From NCBI GenBank assembly GCA_031271875.1, contig JAISVD010000079.1:1-9531 (forward strand): a stretch of 9,531 nucleotides of DNA. Direction: 5' to 3'. Every line of letters begins with the position of its first letter. Position 1 is the stretch's first letter. Under the pieces are notes generated by a model, which saw only the letters and a list, made by a program, of their open reading frames with translations, was not told where the DNA came from and ran no database searches. The translations under genes were made by a program, and so were the position numbers. Below are positions 1 to 6,269 of this stretch, piece by piece. This stretch comes from Spirochaetaceae bacterium (GTDB taxonomy: Bacteria; Spirochaetota; Spirochaetia; Treponematales; Treponemataceae).

Positions 1-1
1 C

Positions 2-379
2 CATCGCCGGGCTATGTCAAGAAATATGGTGACCTCTCTTTTCAGATATGAGCGCATAACAACGACAAAGGCGAAAGCGCTTGAAGTGCGCCGGGCCGCT
101 GAAAAGCTGATTACCAGAGGAAAGATTGATACGGTTCACAATCGAAGACAGGCAGCCCGTTACATTCAGGATGAAAAAATCCTGGCCAAACTGTTTACCG
201 ATATCGGTCCCAGAATGAAGGAACGTCAGGGTGGATATACCAGGATCGTAAAGCTCGGGTTTAGGCAGGGTGACGCGGCAGATATCGCTATTCTTGAGCT
301 GGTTGATTACAGGCTCGAAACAGAGGAAAAGCCCGAAAAGAAGAGCCGGAAAGAGAAAGCCGCCAAGGTTGCCGAATAA
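2..379 (+). CDS. rplQ: 50S ribosomal protein L17, 5' end missing
   Basis: L17 is a protein of the large ribosomal subunit and is normally the last gene of the alpha operon, after rpoA. The frame is already open at the first full codon: HRRA precedes the first visible Met, followed by SRNMVTSLF, as in the N-terminal part of L17 (family form ...HRRAMLRNM...). The Met at 14 is therefore internal, and about 15-20 residues lie outside the window. Family blocks are visible: TTTKAKALEVRRAAEKLIT, NRRQAARY, AKLFTDIGPR and RQGGYTRIVKLG, ending in AILELVDY. A lysine/glutamate-rich tail of about 25 residues follows (EEKPEKKSRKEKAAK), a common variable extension. The TAA at 377-379 is followed at once by a hairpin. 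The identification is secure. Confidence 0.97.
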   Translation, partial: HRRAMSRNMVTSLFRYERITTTKAKALEVRRAAEKLITRGKIDTVHNRRQAARYIQDEKILAKLFTDIGPRMKERQGGYTRIVKLGFRQGDAADIAILELVDYRLETEEKPEKKSRKEKAAKVAE

Positions 380-385
380 AGGAAT

Positions 386-411
386 AAGGACTCCTGCCGG
401 AGTCTTTTATT
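386..411 (+). terminator. Weak intrinsic terminator or attenuator after rplQ
   Basis: A 9-bp stem (386-394 with 399-407, one G-U pair, core GACTCC/GGAGTC) with the 4-nt loop TGCC is followed by TTTTATT. It begins 7 bases after the rplQ stop. The U tract is short, so some read-through into the next gene is likely. I see no convincing promoter for that gene, so it probably depends on this read-through. Confidence 0.6.
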
Positions 412-494
412 CAGCCTGAGCGATAAGAGTGCTGAAGGAGCGGCGGAACAAACTTCCGCTTCCTATTGACGAAAGAATTTATAGGAGTATACAT

Positions 495-671
495 ATGTCA
501 AAGTCCCATCGCGGAAAGGGAATACAGGATAAGCCTAACGGCGGACGCGGAAAATGTCCGCGCTGTCATCGTGAGGGCGTGAAGACTCTGTATGAACAGG
601 AGATTGATGGCGCCAAAACAAAGATATGTAAGATATGCAAGGCTGCCATAAAGAACGGAAAAGCCGTCTGA
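495..671 (+). CDS. Small CxxC/CxxC zinc-ribbon protein, 58 aa
   Basis: This is a very small basic protein with two Cys pairs, CPRC (residues 21-24) and CKIC (45-48), about 20 residues apart. That is the layout of a zinc ribbon binding one Zn2+. The N-terminus (SKSHRGKGIQDKPNGGRGK) is rich in Lys, Arg and Gly, which would suit RNA or ribosome contact, but that is inference. I chose the ATG at 495 because AGGAG (483-487) lies 7 nt upstream. The frame is open back to a GTG at 429, but that start has no ribosome-binding site and adds 22 residues unlike the rest. The gene lies between rplQ and a strong terminator, so it looks like an appendix to the ribosomal operon. I recognise the zinc-ribbon type but no named family, and its function is unknown. 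Confidence 0.8.
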   Translation: MSKSHRGKGIQDKPNGGRGKCPRCHREGVKTLYEQEIDGAKTKICKICKAAIKNGKAV

Positions 672-690
672 GTAAGGTTTTTCGTGGATG

Positions 691-731
691 AAGCTGTCCG
701 GTTTGCGAACCATAAAGGACAGCTTTTTTAT
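691..731 (+). terminator. Strong intrinsic terminator after the zinc-ribbon gene
   Basis: AAGCTGTCC (691-699) pairs perfectly over 9 bp with GGACAGCTT (717-725). Inside it is a second small hairpin, GGTT-TGCG-AACC (700-711). An uninterrupted T run follows (724-730, then ATTTTT). It begins 20 bases after the stop codon and is probably the true end of the ribosomal transcription unit. Confidence 0.88.
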
Positions 732-814
732 TTTTAAATGCCCTGACTTTTAAAGAAAAATCTATTTCTGTGTGATAAATGGTTGTAATTGCTTCTTATT
801 TCTGAATTTTTTCT

Positions 815-832
815 GTTTCTTCAAAAAGAAAC
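815..832 (+). promoter_or_regulatory. Upstream operator-like inverted repeat
   Basis: GTTTCTT (815-821) and AAGAAAC (826-832) form a perfect 7-4-7 inverted repeat, ending 10 bases before the -35 hexamer at 843. It has the same arms and spacing (GTTTCT-N6-AGAAAC) as the palindrome over the -10. The two centres are 57 bp apart. It is probably a second site for the same dimeric regulator, which I cannot name. Confidence 0.6.
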
Positions 833-842
833 GTATATGTTC

Positions 843-870
843 TTGACATTTATGGGAAAATCTGAATAAT
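843..870 (+). promoter_or_regulatory. Sigma-70 type promoter of the ABC transporter operon
   Basis: A perfect -35 TTGACA (843-848) is followed by a 16-base spacer and a -10 AATAAT (865-870, 5 of 6 matches). The predicted start point is near 877, giving a leader of about 48 nt before the ATG at 925. The region upstream (740-842) is A+T-rich and has no gene. The promoter is overlapped by a long palindrome, which implies repression. Confidence 0.72.
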
Positions 871-894
871 CGTTTCTATCAGTAGAAACGATTA
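867..894 (+). promoter_or_regulatory. Operator: 12-bp perfect palindrome over the -10 and start point
   Basis: TAATCGTTTCTA (867-878) and TAGAAACGATTA (883-894) are perfect inverted repeats separated by TCAG. The site begins inside the -10 hexamer and covers the predicted start at about 877. Only its right half would be transcribed, so it should act as DNA, as a repressor site, and not as an RNA hairpin. Its core matches the upstream repeat at 815-832. Confidence 0.72.
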
Positions 895-924
895 GGTTAT
901 TCCTGATATTCCAAGGAGGAAAGG

Positions 925-1959
925 ATGAAAGTAAGAGGCTGTTGCGGTTATATGCCGCTGACAAAAAAACTTATTGTTGGGCTGGTGTTCTGTTCTGCGG
1001 TTATCTGTTTTACCGGGTGCGGAAACAGCAAGAGGGAAAGCGGTGACGGAAAGGTCACGATAGGTATCGCGAAGATCGTCCAGCATGAGGCGCTGGATGC
1101 TGTGGAGCAGGGGATTATCGATGCCCTTGATGCGCGGGGAATTGAGGCGGTGTATGATCTTCAGAATGCGAACAATGATGTGAATACCGCTTCCCAGATA
1201 GCGGCAAAATTCAAGAGAGAGAAGACGGCGGTCGCGGTGGGGATAGCCACCCCTGTCGCGGTCGCTCTGGCAAATGCGATAAAGGATATTCCGGTGGTTT
1301 TCTCCGTGATAACCGATCCTGTCGGCGCGGGGCTTGTGACGACGGTGGAACACGGGGAGGGTAATGTGACGGGGCTGTCCGATGCGATACCTACACCGGA
1401 TCATATAGCGCTTTTCAAGGAGATCGCGGGAATAAAGACACTCGGATATATCTATACAAGTTCCGAGGCGAATTCCGTTTCCGCTCTGTCCCTGGTTGAG
1501 CGGGCCTGCGCGGAGCAGGGGATTGCCCTGGTGACTCAGGGGATCACCAACTCCTCGGAGGTGCGGCAGGCGGCGGAAGCGATTGTAAACCGCGTTGACG
1601 GTATCTATCTGACGACGGACAATACGGTATTTTCCGCACTTCCTGCGCTGGTACAGGTTTTCGCGGATGGCCGCAAGCCGGTGTTTTCCGGGGATGTTAC
1701 CGGCGCGCTGAACGGCGGTTGTATGATAGCTTCGGGGTTCAACTATTATAAGGCCGGGCTTGCTACAGGCGAAATGGTCGCGGAGATCCTCGCGGGGGCA
1801 CAACCTCAGGATATGCCTGTACGGTTTATCACGGATCCGTCTGAGTCTGATCTGTTGATTGATCTCGATGCTGCGGAAAACTGCGGTATCACCATCCCTC
1901 AGGGGTATATCGATATGGCGGAATATGTCATTACCGGCGGAATGCTGGAGAAGCGGTAG
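925..1959 (+). CDS. ABC transporter substrate-binding lipoprotein (COG2984/TrpX-like)
   Basis: This is the binding protein of an ABC importer of the PF04392/COG2984 family. It begins with a lipoprotein signal: two lysines (14-15), a hydrophobic stretch (16-29) and the lipobox FTGC with the lipidated Cys at 32. Phe at -3 is tolerated in spirochaetal lipoproteins. The mature part shows typical family blocks: TIGIAKIVQHEALDAVEQG, the asparagine-rich LQNANNDVNTASQIAAKF, GIATPVAVALANA, IPVVFSVITDPVGAGLV and GNVTGLSD. The length of 344 aa is normal. The ATG at 925 has AGGAGG 5 nt upstream; an internal ATG at 952 would shorten the n-region but lacks such a site. In Gram-positive relatives this family carries tryptophan or tyrosine, but the ligand here cannot be read from the sequence. 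Operator-like repeats upstream suggest regulated expression. Confidence 0.95.
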   Translation: MKVRGCCGYMPLTKKLIVGLVFCSAVICFTGCGNSKRESGDGKVTIGIAKIVQHEALDAVEQGIIDALDARGIEAVYDLQNANNDVNTASQIAAKFKREKTAVAVGIATPVAVALANAIKDIPVVFSVITDPVGAGLVTTVEHGEGNVTGLSDAIPTPDHIALFKEIAGIKTLGYIYTSSEANSVSALSLVERACAEQGIALVTQGITNSSEVRQAAEAIVNRVDGIYLTTDNTVFSALPALVQVFADGRKPVFSGDVTGALNGGCMIASGFNYYKAGLATGEMVAEILAGAQPQDMPVRFITDPSESDLLIDLDAAENCGITIPQGYIDMAEYVITGGMLEKR

Positions 1960-1968
1960 GCGGAAGGT

Positions 1969-2895
1969 ATGATAACGGGGATTCTCATTGAGGGATTGAT
2001 TTACGGTATAATGGTGCTGGGGGTATTTATAACCTTCAGGATTCTGGATTTCGCGGATATGACGGTGGACGGGTCGTTTCCGCTGGGCGCCGCTATTATG
2101 GCGGTTATGCTGGTAAAGGGGGCGCCCCCGGCGGCGGCCCTGACAGCGGCCTTTGCGGGTGGCGCTCTGGCGGGACTTGTGACTGCGTTGATCCATACCA
2201 AACTGAAGATTCCGGGATTGCTTGCAGGTATTCTTACCATGACGATGCTCTATTCGATCAACCTCAGGGTGCTGTCAAACCGGGCGAATCTCTCCCTCCT
2301 GAGAATCCCGACGTTATTTACCCGCTTTTCCGGTTTTGCGGAGCGGTTTATGGACCCCGATGCCGCTCTCGTACTGCTTATGCTCTGTATTGTACTGGCG
2401 ATAAAGGTACTGATAGATTTGTTCTTTCACACAGACTACGGCCTGACCATGGGGGCCCTCGGTTCAAACCCGCAGCTCATCATCTCCCAGGGGATGAACC
2501 CGGATGTGATCAAAACGAGCGGCATCTGCCTCGCTAACGGCCTGGTCGCTGTTTCCGGTTCCTTTGCGGCGATGTATCAGGGGTTTGCGGATATCAACCT
2601 GGGAACGGGGATGGTGGTTTCCGGGCTTGCGTCGCTGATGATGGGTGAATTCCTTATCCGTTCAAACCGGATAAGTTTGCTCACTCTGCGGGTTATCCTC
2701 GGCTCGATCCTGTATCGGGCTCTGATGTATCTTGCCCGGAACTACGGGTATTATATCAATATGACCGCAAATGATTTCAAGCTTGTCACGGGAGCGCTTA
2801 TTGTCCTCTGCATTGTGGTTTCCAAAAAGGAGCTCTGTCCCCGGTTTCTCCAGCGGCGGAACAGCAGTAAACGGGTAAAGGAGGAGCGGAGATGA
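1969..2895 (+). CDS. ABC transporter permease (COG4120/TrpY-like)
   Basis: This membrane permease of the same importer belongs to the BPD_transp_2-type permeases of COG4120. The protein is very hydrophobic, with about eight or nine membrane segments: roughly residues 3-22, 35-50, 52-73, 80-102, 133-152, 183-205, 212-228, 236-256 and 270-287. The family motif DFADMTVDGSFPLGAA is at 27-42. Its length of 308 aa is normal. It starts 9 bases after the binding-protein stop and in the same reading frame, so only that TAG separates them. The nearest purine-rich sequence, GGAAGG (1962-1967), lies only 1 nt from the ATG, which suggests coupled re-initiation. Its TGA overlaps the ATPase start as ATGA. 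It is clearly part of one operon. Confidence 0.95.
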   Translation: MITGILIEGLIYGIMVLGVFITFRILDFADMTVDGSFPLGAAIMAVMLVKGAPPAAALTAAFAGGALAGLVTALIHTKLKIPGLLAGILTMTMLYSINLRVLSNRANLSLLRIPTLFTRFSGFAERFMDPDAALVLLMLCIVLAIKVLIDLFFHTDYGLTMGALGSNPQLIISQGMNPDVIKTSGICLANGLVAVSGSFAAMYQGFADINLGTGMVVSGLASLMMGEFLIRSNRISLLTLRVILGSILYRALMYLARNYGYYINMTANDFKLVTGALIVLCIVVSKKELCPRFLQRRNSSKRVKEERR

Positions 2896-3701
2896 TCAGA
2901 ACCGAACAGATATCCATGGTGTTTTCTCCGGGAACCCCCGATGAGAACACCGCGCTCAGAAATATCAGCCTTACCGTAGGGCGGGGAGATTTCGTTACCG
3001 TTATAGGTTCCAACGGCGCCGGAAAATCGACCCTCTATAATGTCATCGCCGGAACGCTTTCGCCTGCATCGGGGCGCATTTTTATTCAGCATGATGAAAC
3101 CGGAGGGGAACAGGATATTACCCGGGAACCGGAGTTCAGGCGGGCGCGGTATATAGGCCGCATCTTCCAGAATCCTCTGCTGGGGACGGCAGGTAAAATG
3201 ACCCTCGCGGATAATATGATGATCTGCCGCAGGAAGGGGTACAAGGGGCTGAAGATCAGTCTGAACGCTGAGATGCGGGAGTATTTCCGGGAACGTCTCA
3301 GGGTACTCGATATGGGACTCGAAAACAGGCTGAACGACAATGTGGAGCAGTTTTCAGGCGGGCAGCGCCAGGCCCTCACACTGCTGATGACGGTCATGTC
3401 AAAGCCTTCTCTGCTGCTCCTGGATGAACATACCGCTGCTCTGGATCCCCGAAACGCAGAAATCGTGATGGAACTGACCCGCCGTTTTGCCGCAGAGTAC
3501 GGGCTGACGGTGATGATGATTACCCACAATATGACCCACGCCCTTGAGTATGGTAACCGGCTCCTGATGATGGATTCCGGGGATATCCTGCTCGATCTCC
3601 GGGACGGGGAAAAAGCGCGGCTCACAACGGAAGAGGTGGTGCGGCGTTTTAGGTCCATCAAACAGCGGGAGCTGGATAACGATGAGCTGCTGCTGAGGTA
3701 G
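2892..3701 (+). CDS. ABC transporter ATP-binding protein (COG1101/TrpZ-like)
   Basis: This cytoplasmic ATPase drives the importer. All nucleotide-binding elements are intact: Walker A GSNGAGKST (39-47), Q-loop Gln93 (IFQN), signature SGGQRQ (155-160), Walker B LLLLDE (174-179) followed by HTAALDP, and the H-loop His212 (ITHN). The DEHTAALDP form is characteristic of COG1101 ATPases. The ATG overlaps the permease stop as ATGA and has AGGAGG (2879-2884) 7 nt upstream, so translation is both coupled and well initiated. The length of 269 aa is usual. The stop is followed within two bases by a hairpin without a T tract, so the operon's transcript may continue into the next gene. Confidence 0.97.
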   Translation: MIRTEQISMVFSPGTPDENTALRNISLTVGRGDFVTVIGSNGAGKSTLYNVIAGTLSPASGRIFIQHDETGGEQDITREPEFRRARYIGRIFQNPLLGTAGKMTLADNMMICRRKGYKGLKISLNAEMREYFRERLRVLDMGLENRLNDNVEQFSGGQRQALTLLMTVMSKPSLLLLDEHTAALDPRNAEIVMELTRRFAAEYGLTVMMITHNMTHALEYGNRLLMMDSGDILLDLRDGEKARLTTEEVVRRFRSIKQRELDNDELLLR

Positions 3702-3702
3702 A

Positions 3703-3732
3703 AGGGACGGAGGGTTCCCAAGCTCTGTCCCT
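3703..3732. repeat. REP-like hairpin built from two GGGACRGAG units
   Basis: AGGGACGGAG (3703-3712) pairs over 10 bp, with one G-U, to CTCTGTCCCT (3723-3732) around a 10-nt loop. It starts two bases after the ATPase stop. No T tract follows, so it is not a standard intrinsic terminator; it could protect a 3' end or be a REP-type element. Its right arm, read on the - strand, is the word AGGGACAGAGCTT, which recurs elsewhere in the window. The rest of the gap up to 3798 shows only a lone TATAGT (3768-3773) without a matching -35. Confidence 0.55.
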
Positions 3733-3798
3733 CCAGTACAACCTAGCGGAACCTGGCGTGGATCCGGTATAGTGGTTGTGTTATGAGGATACAACGGT

Positions 3799-5625
3799 AT
3801 GCATATTCGTATTTCGCCGGATAAAGGCCGGACAGCGCTTGAAATCCTCCGGGAACGACAGTTCTCAGAGCGGGGGATCGCCGTTTCAGCGCCCTGCGGC
3901 GGACATGGCTTCTGTGGAAAATGCCGGATCCGGGTCGTTTCCGGCGAAGCGCCGATCTCCCCGCAGGATATGCTTTTGCTGACACCCGAAAAAATAGCCG
4001 ACGGCATCCGTCTGGCCTGTTCTTTCGTTCCTTCAGGAGAGTGCGTCATCGAAACAACGGCGGAGGGGGTTCCCGACAAAGCCGCGGTTCACCGGTGCAT
4101 ACTGGGTTCTGCGTATGAAACCGATACCCGGATCAGCTCTGTCCCCCTTCCGCCGGATACCACCGACCTCTTTTCCGCGATTACCCCGCAGATGCCCTTT
4201 AATCCCCTGGTTACGAAGTATATTGCAGGCCGGTGCGCGCTAGTTGCTGCGGAACTGGTAAAAAAAGGCGGCTCAAAGAGCGGTTCTAAGGGTGTCTACC
4301 TACCGGTATATATGCTCCACGATTCGGAGCGGCTCATGGATATCTCCCTTCAGCCTGAAATACCAGCCTTCGGTATCGCCTGTGATATCGGTACAACCAC
4401 AATTCAGGTTTCCCTCATGGATATTCTCAAGGGTTCGGTAATCGCCGGGACTTCGATGATGAACCCCCAGCGTATTTTCGGCGCGGATGTTGTTTCCCGT
4501 ATCCAGGCGGCGGACAGCGGAAAACTGACGGAGTTGACCAGGCTTGTTATCGGTTCCCTGGTGAACACCATTGCGGCGCTCTGCGGTGAGGCAGGGGTGA
4601 ATCCCGATGATATACGGAAGATTGTGGTCTGCGGCAATACGGTTATGACCTATCTGTTTGCCGGTTTGAGCTGTACCGCCCTGGGGCGTTTTCCCTTTAT
4701 GACCGCCGTGACAGCTCCGATCCTCCTGTCCTTTGGAGATATCTCCCCCGGTGGAGTATGCAGCTCTCTTGTTTTTCTGCTCCCGGGGATAAGCGCTTTT
4801 GTCGGCGGGGATGTACTCGCGGGAATGCTCTCCCTGGGGATCGACCGTACCAGCGAAAGTGTGTTTTTTCTCGATCTGGGAACCAACGGTGAAATGGCTC
4901 TGGCTTTGCCGCCCTTGCCCCGTACCGCTGGTTCTGCGGAAAGGATTATCTGTGCCTCTGCGGCGGCGGGGCCTGCCTTTGAAGGGGGCGGTCTCTCCTC
5001 AGGCTGCGGAGCGATTCCCGCCGCAGTGGTTTCCGTATCCCTTGAGGGCGGACATCTTGCAGGTTTTGTGACCGACAGCGGGGCCGCCGCTTCCGGCAAG
5101 GTTGTGGGACTTTGCGGCTCAGCCTATATTGACGCCCTGGCTATCGCCCTTGAACAGGGTTGGCTTCTCCCCTCGGGGGAGCTTATTCCCGAATATGCAG
5201 GGGAGGGGATTCCCGTAAAAACAGGGACAGAGTTGCGTAAGGGGATACAGACATTTTATATCACCCAGAAGGATATCAGGGCCTTGCAGCTCGCCATAGC
5301 CGCGATCAGGGCTTCCGCCGAGGCGCTGCTGGAAAAAACAGAGACCGCTCCTGCTGATATAGCCTGTGTGTATATTGCCGGTTCCTTTGGCAGCTCCCTG
5401 AACGGGAAGCACGCAGTCCGCATCGGTCTTCTGCCGGAGGCTTTTTGGGAAAAAATCACTCCCTGCGGAAACACCGCCTTGGCCGGGGCGCAGTCGGTAC
5501 TCTGTAACAGCACCGGGATGGCGAGGCTGGAAAGGATCCGCCGCCGGGCGGAAGCTCTGTCCCTGGCGGAATTCCCCGGCTTTCAGGAGCTGTTCCTCCG
5601 GTACATGAACTTTCCTCCGCACTAG
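3799..5625 (+). CDS. Ferredoxin-ASKHA protein, RACo-like corrinoid activator (DUF4445)
   Basis: In the characterised acetogen member (RACo), this family uses ATP and a [2Fe-2S] cluster to re-reduce inactive Co(II) corrinoid proteins of methyl-transfer pathways. An N-terminal plant-type ferredoxin domain has four cluster cysteines: C33, C39 and C42 (CGGHGFCGKC) and C74 (ACSF). After a linker comes the ASKHA ATPase domain: phosphate-1 loop ACDIGTTTIQ (194-203), CGNTVMTYLF (278-287), GGDVLAGML, phosphate-2 loop DLGTNGEMAL (359-368), AAAGPAFEGGGLSSG, QKDIRALQLA (490-499) and YIAGSFGSSL (525-534). The length of 608 aa fits the family. The start at 3799 has GAGGA 9 nt upstream. It is probably transcribed from the transporter promoter or a weak local one. 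No corrinoid protein or methyltransferase is in view, so its partner is unknown. Related DUF4445 proteins may serve other metalloproteins. Confidence 0.92.
   Translation: MHIRISPDKGRTALEILRERQFSERGIAVSAPCGGHGFCGKCRIRVVSGEAPISPQDMLLLTPEKIADGIRLACSFVPSGECVIETTAEGVPDKAAVHRCILGSAYETDTRISSVPLPPDTTDLFSAITPQMPFNPLVTKYIAGRCALVAAELVKKGGSKSGSKGVYLPVYMLHDSERLMDISLQPEIPAFGIACDIGTTTIQVSLMDILKGSVIAGTSMMNPQRIFGADVVSRIQAADSGKLTELTRLVIGSLVNTIAALCGEAGVNPDDIRKIVVCGNTVMTYLFAGLSCTALGRFPFMTAVTAPILLSFGDISPGGVCSSLVFLLPGISAFVGGDVLAGMLSLGIDRTSESVFFLDLGTNGEMALALPPLPRTAGSAERIICASAAAGPAFEGGGLSSGCGAIPAAVVSVSLEGGHLAGFVTDSGAAASGKVVGLCGSAYIDALAIALEQGWLLPSGELIPEYAGEGIPVKTGTELRKGIQTFYITQKDIRALQLAIAAIRASAEALLEKTETAPADIACVYIAGSFGSSLNGKHAVRIGLLPEAFWEKITPCGNTALAGAQSVLCNSTGMARLERIRRRAEALSLAEFPGFQELFLRYMNFPPH
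5622..5625. other. Shared CTAG: convergent stop codons overlap
   Basis: The + strand stop TAG of the RACo-like gene (5623-5625) and the - strand stop TAG of the HAD gene (5624-5622) lie in one palindromic CTAG. There is no room for a terminator between the genes, so each transcript must end inside, and antisense to, the other gene. Confidence 0.95.
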
Positions 5626-6269
5626 GGAAGCAGAAGGGACGGAAGTTTGTACACATCCGTTACTCCGTCTACCAGTATCCCCCCCATACCCAGTTCAAGG
5701 GGAAGGGCGATATCGATATCGTACCGGTCGCCGACGGCAAGGCAGTTTTCCGCCTGAACGCCGCTCTTTTCGGCAGCCAGCAGAAAGGGCGCCCGGTGGG
5801 GTTTTGAGACACCGCAGGTATCCAGACCGATAATCTCCGATATGAAAGGATCCGCCCCCAGGGCCTCAAGGGTTTTCCGCGCCGGCAGTACCGGATTGTT
5901 TGTGACCGCTATAAGAGAGAAGCGGTTCCGGAGCAGTTCAAAGGTTTCTGCGAGTCTTGAATCCCGCTCCAGAAAGCGGGAGGGCTCAAGAAGCTCTTCC
6001 CGCCACCGGATACTTGTTTCAATGGGAATGCCGAAGGCCGCAAGGGTGTTGCCGAGGCTGATTCCGGCCCCGTTGTGCTCCGCCGCCCACTTTTCCCTGT
6101 ATGCCTGAACCTGTGACCGGGCGGTATCAGCAGGAATTCCCCTGAGTTCGGCATAATAGCGGACCTGTACATCAACCTGCTCCCGCGCATAGGCTTCGTT
6201 TGTATAGAGGGTTGAATCGATATCGAATATGATTGTTTTCAGTTCCCCGGAAATGCGGAATACCTTCAC
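5622..6269 (-). CDS. HAD-superfamily hydrolase (phosphatase-like), 215 aa
   Basis: This is a HAD-fold hydrolase, most likely a small-molecule phosphatase of the YjjG / pyrimidine 5'-nucleotidase-like group. With the start chosen here, the motifs are: motif I FDIDSTLYT with nucleophile Asp16 and acid Asp18, motif II AVTNNP with Thr123, motif III Lys156 (SKPHRAPF), and motif IV GDRYDIDI with Asp181, Asp184 and Asp186. A helical cap lies between about residues 25 and 105. I chose the GTG at 6269 because it overlaps the kinase stop as GTGA and has AAGGG about 8 nt upstream. A GTG at 6314 would add 15 Gly-rich residues and overlap the kinase by 49 bases. The substrate is unknown. Coupling to a sugar kinase and prs suggests a phosphorylated sugar or nucleotide, which is inference. 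Confidence 0.9.
   Translation of the reverse strand: MKVFRISGELKTIIFDIDSTLYTNEAYAREQVDVQVRYYAELRGIPADTARSQVQAYREKWAAEHNGAGISLGNTLAAFGIPIETSIRWREELLEPSRFLERDSRLAETFELLRNRFSLIAVTNNPVLPARKTLEALGADPFISEIIGLDTCGVSKPHRAPFLLAAEKSGVQAENCLAVGDRYDIDIALPLELGMGGILVDGVTDVYKLPSLLLP

Noticed and set aside
429..494. GTG start extending the zinc-ribbon protein by 22 residues
   Set aside because: There is no ribosome-binding site, while the ATG at 495 has AGGAG at ideal spacing and gives a compact zinc ribbon.
466..494. TTGACG-N17-TATACA as a promoter for the zinc-ribbon gene
   Set aside because: Transcription would start after the ATG at 495, so it could not produce this mRNA.
892..2196. 434-codon open frame on the - strand opposite the binding-protein gene
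   Set aside because: It is a codon-bias shadow: the product is Arg/His-rich with no recognisable fold, it starts inside the permease gene, and the opposite strand is a clear lipoprotein.
3745..3773. Separate promoter for the RACo-like gene using TATAGT at 3768-3773
   Set aside because: The -10 is acceptable, but the sequence 17 bases upstream (AGCGGA) does not resemble a -35 and there is no extended -10; it is too weak to list.
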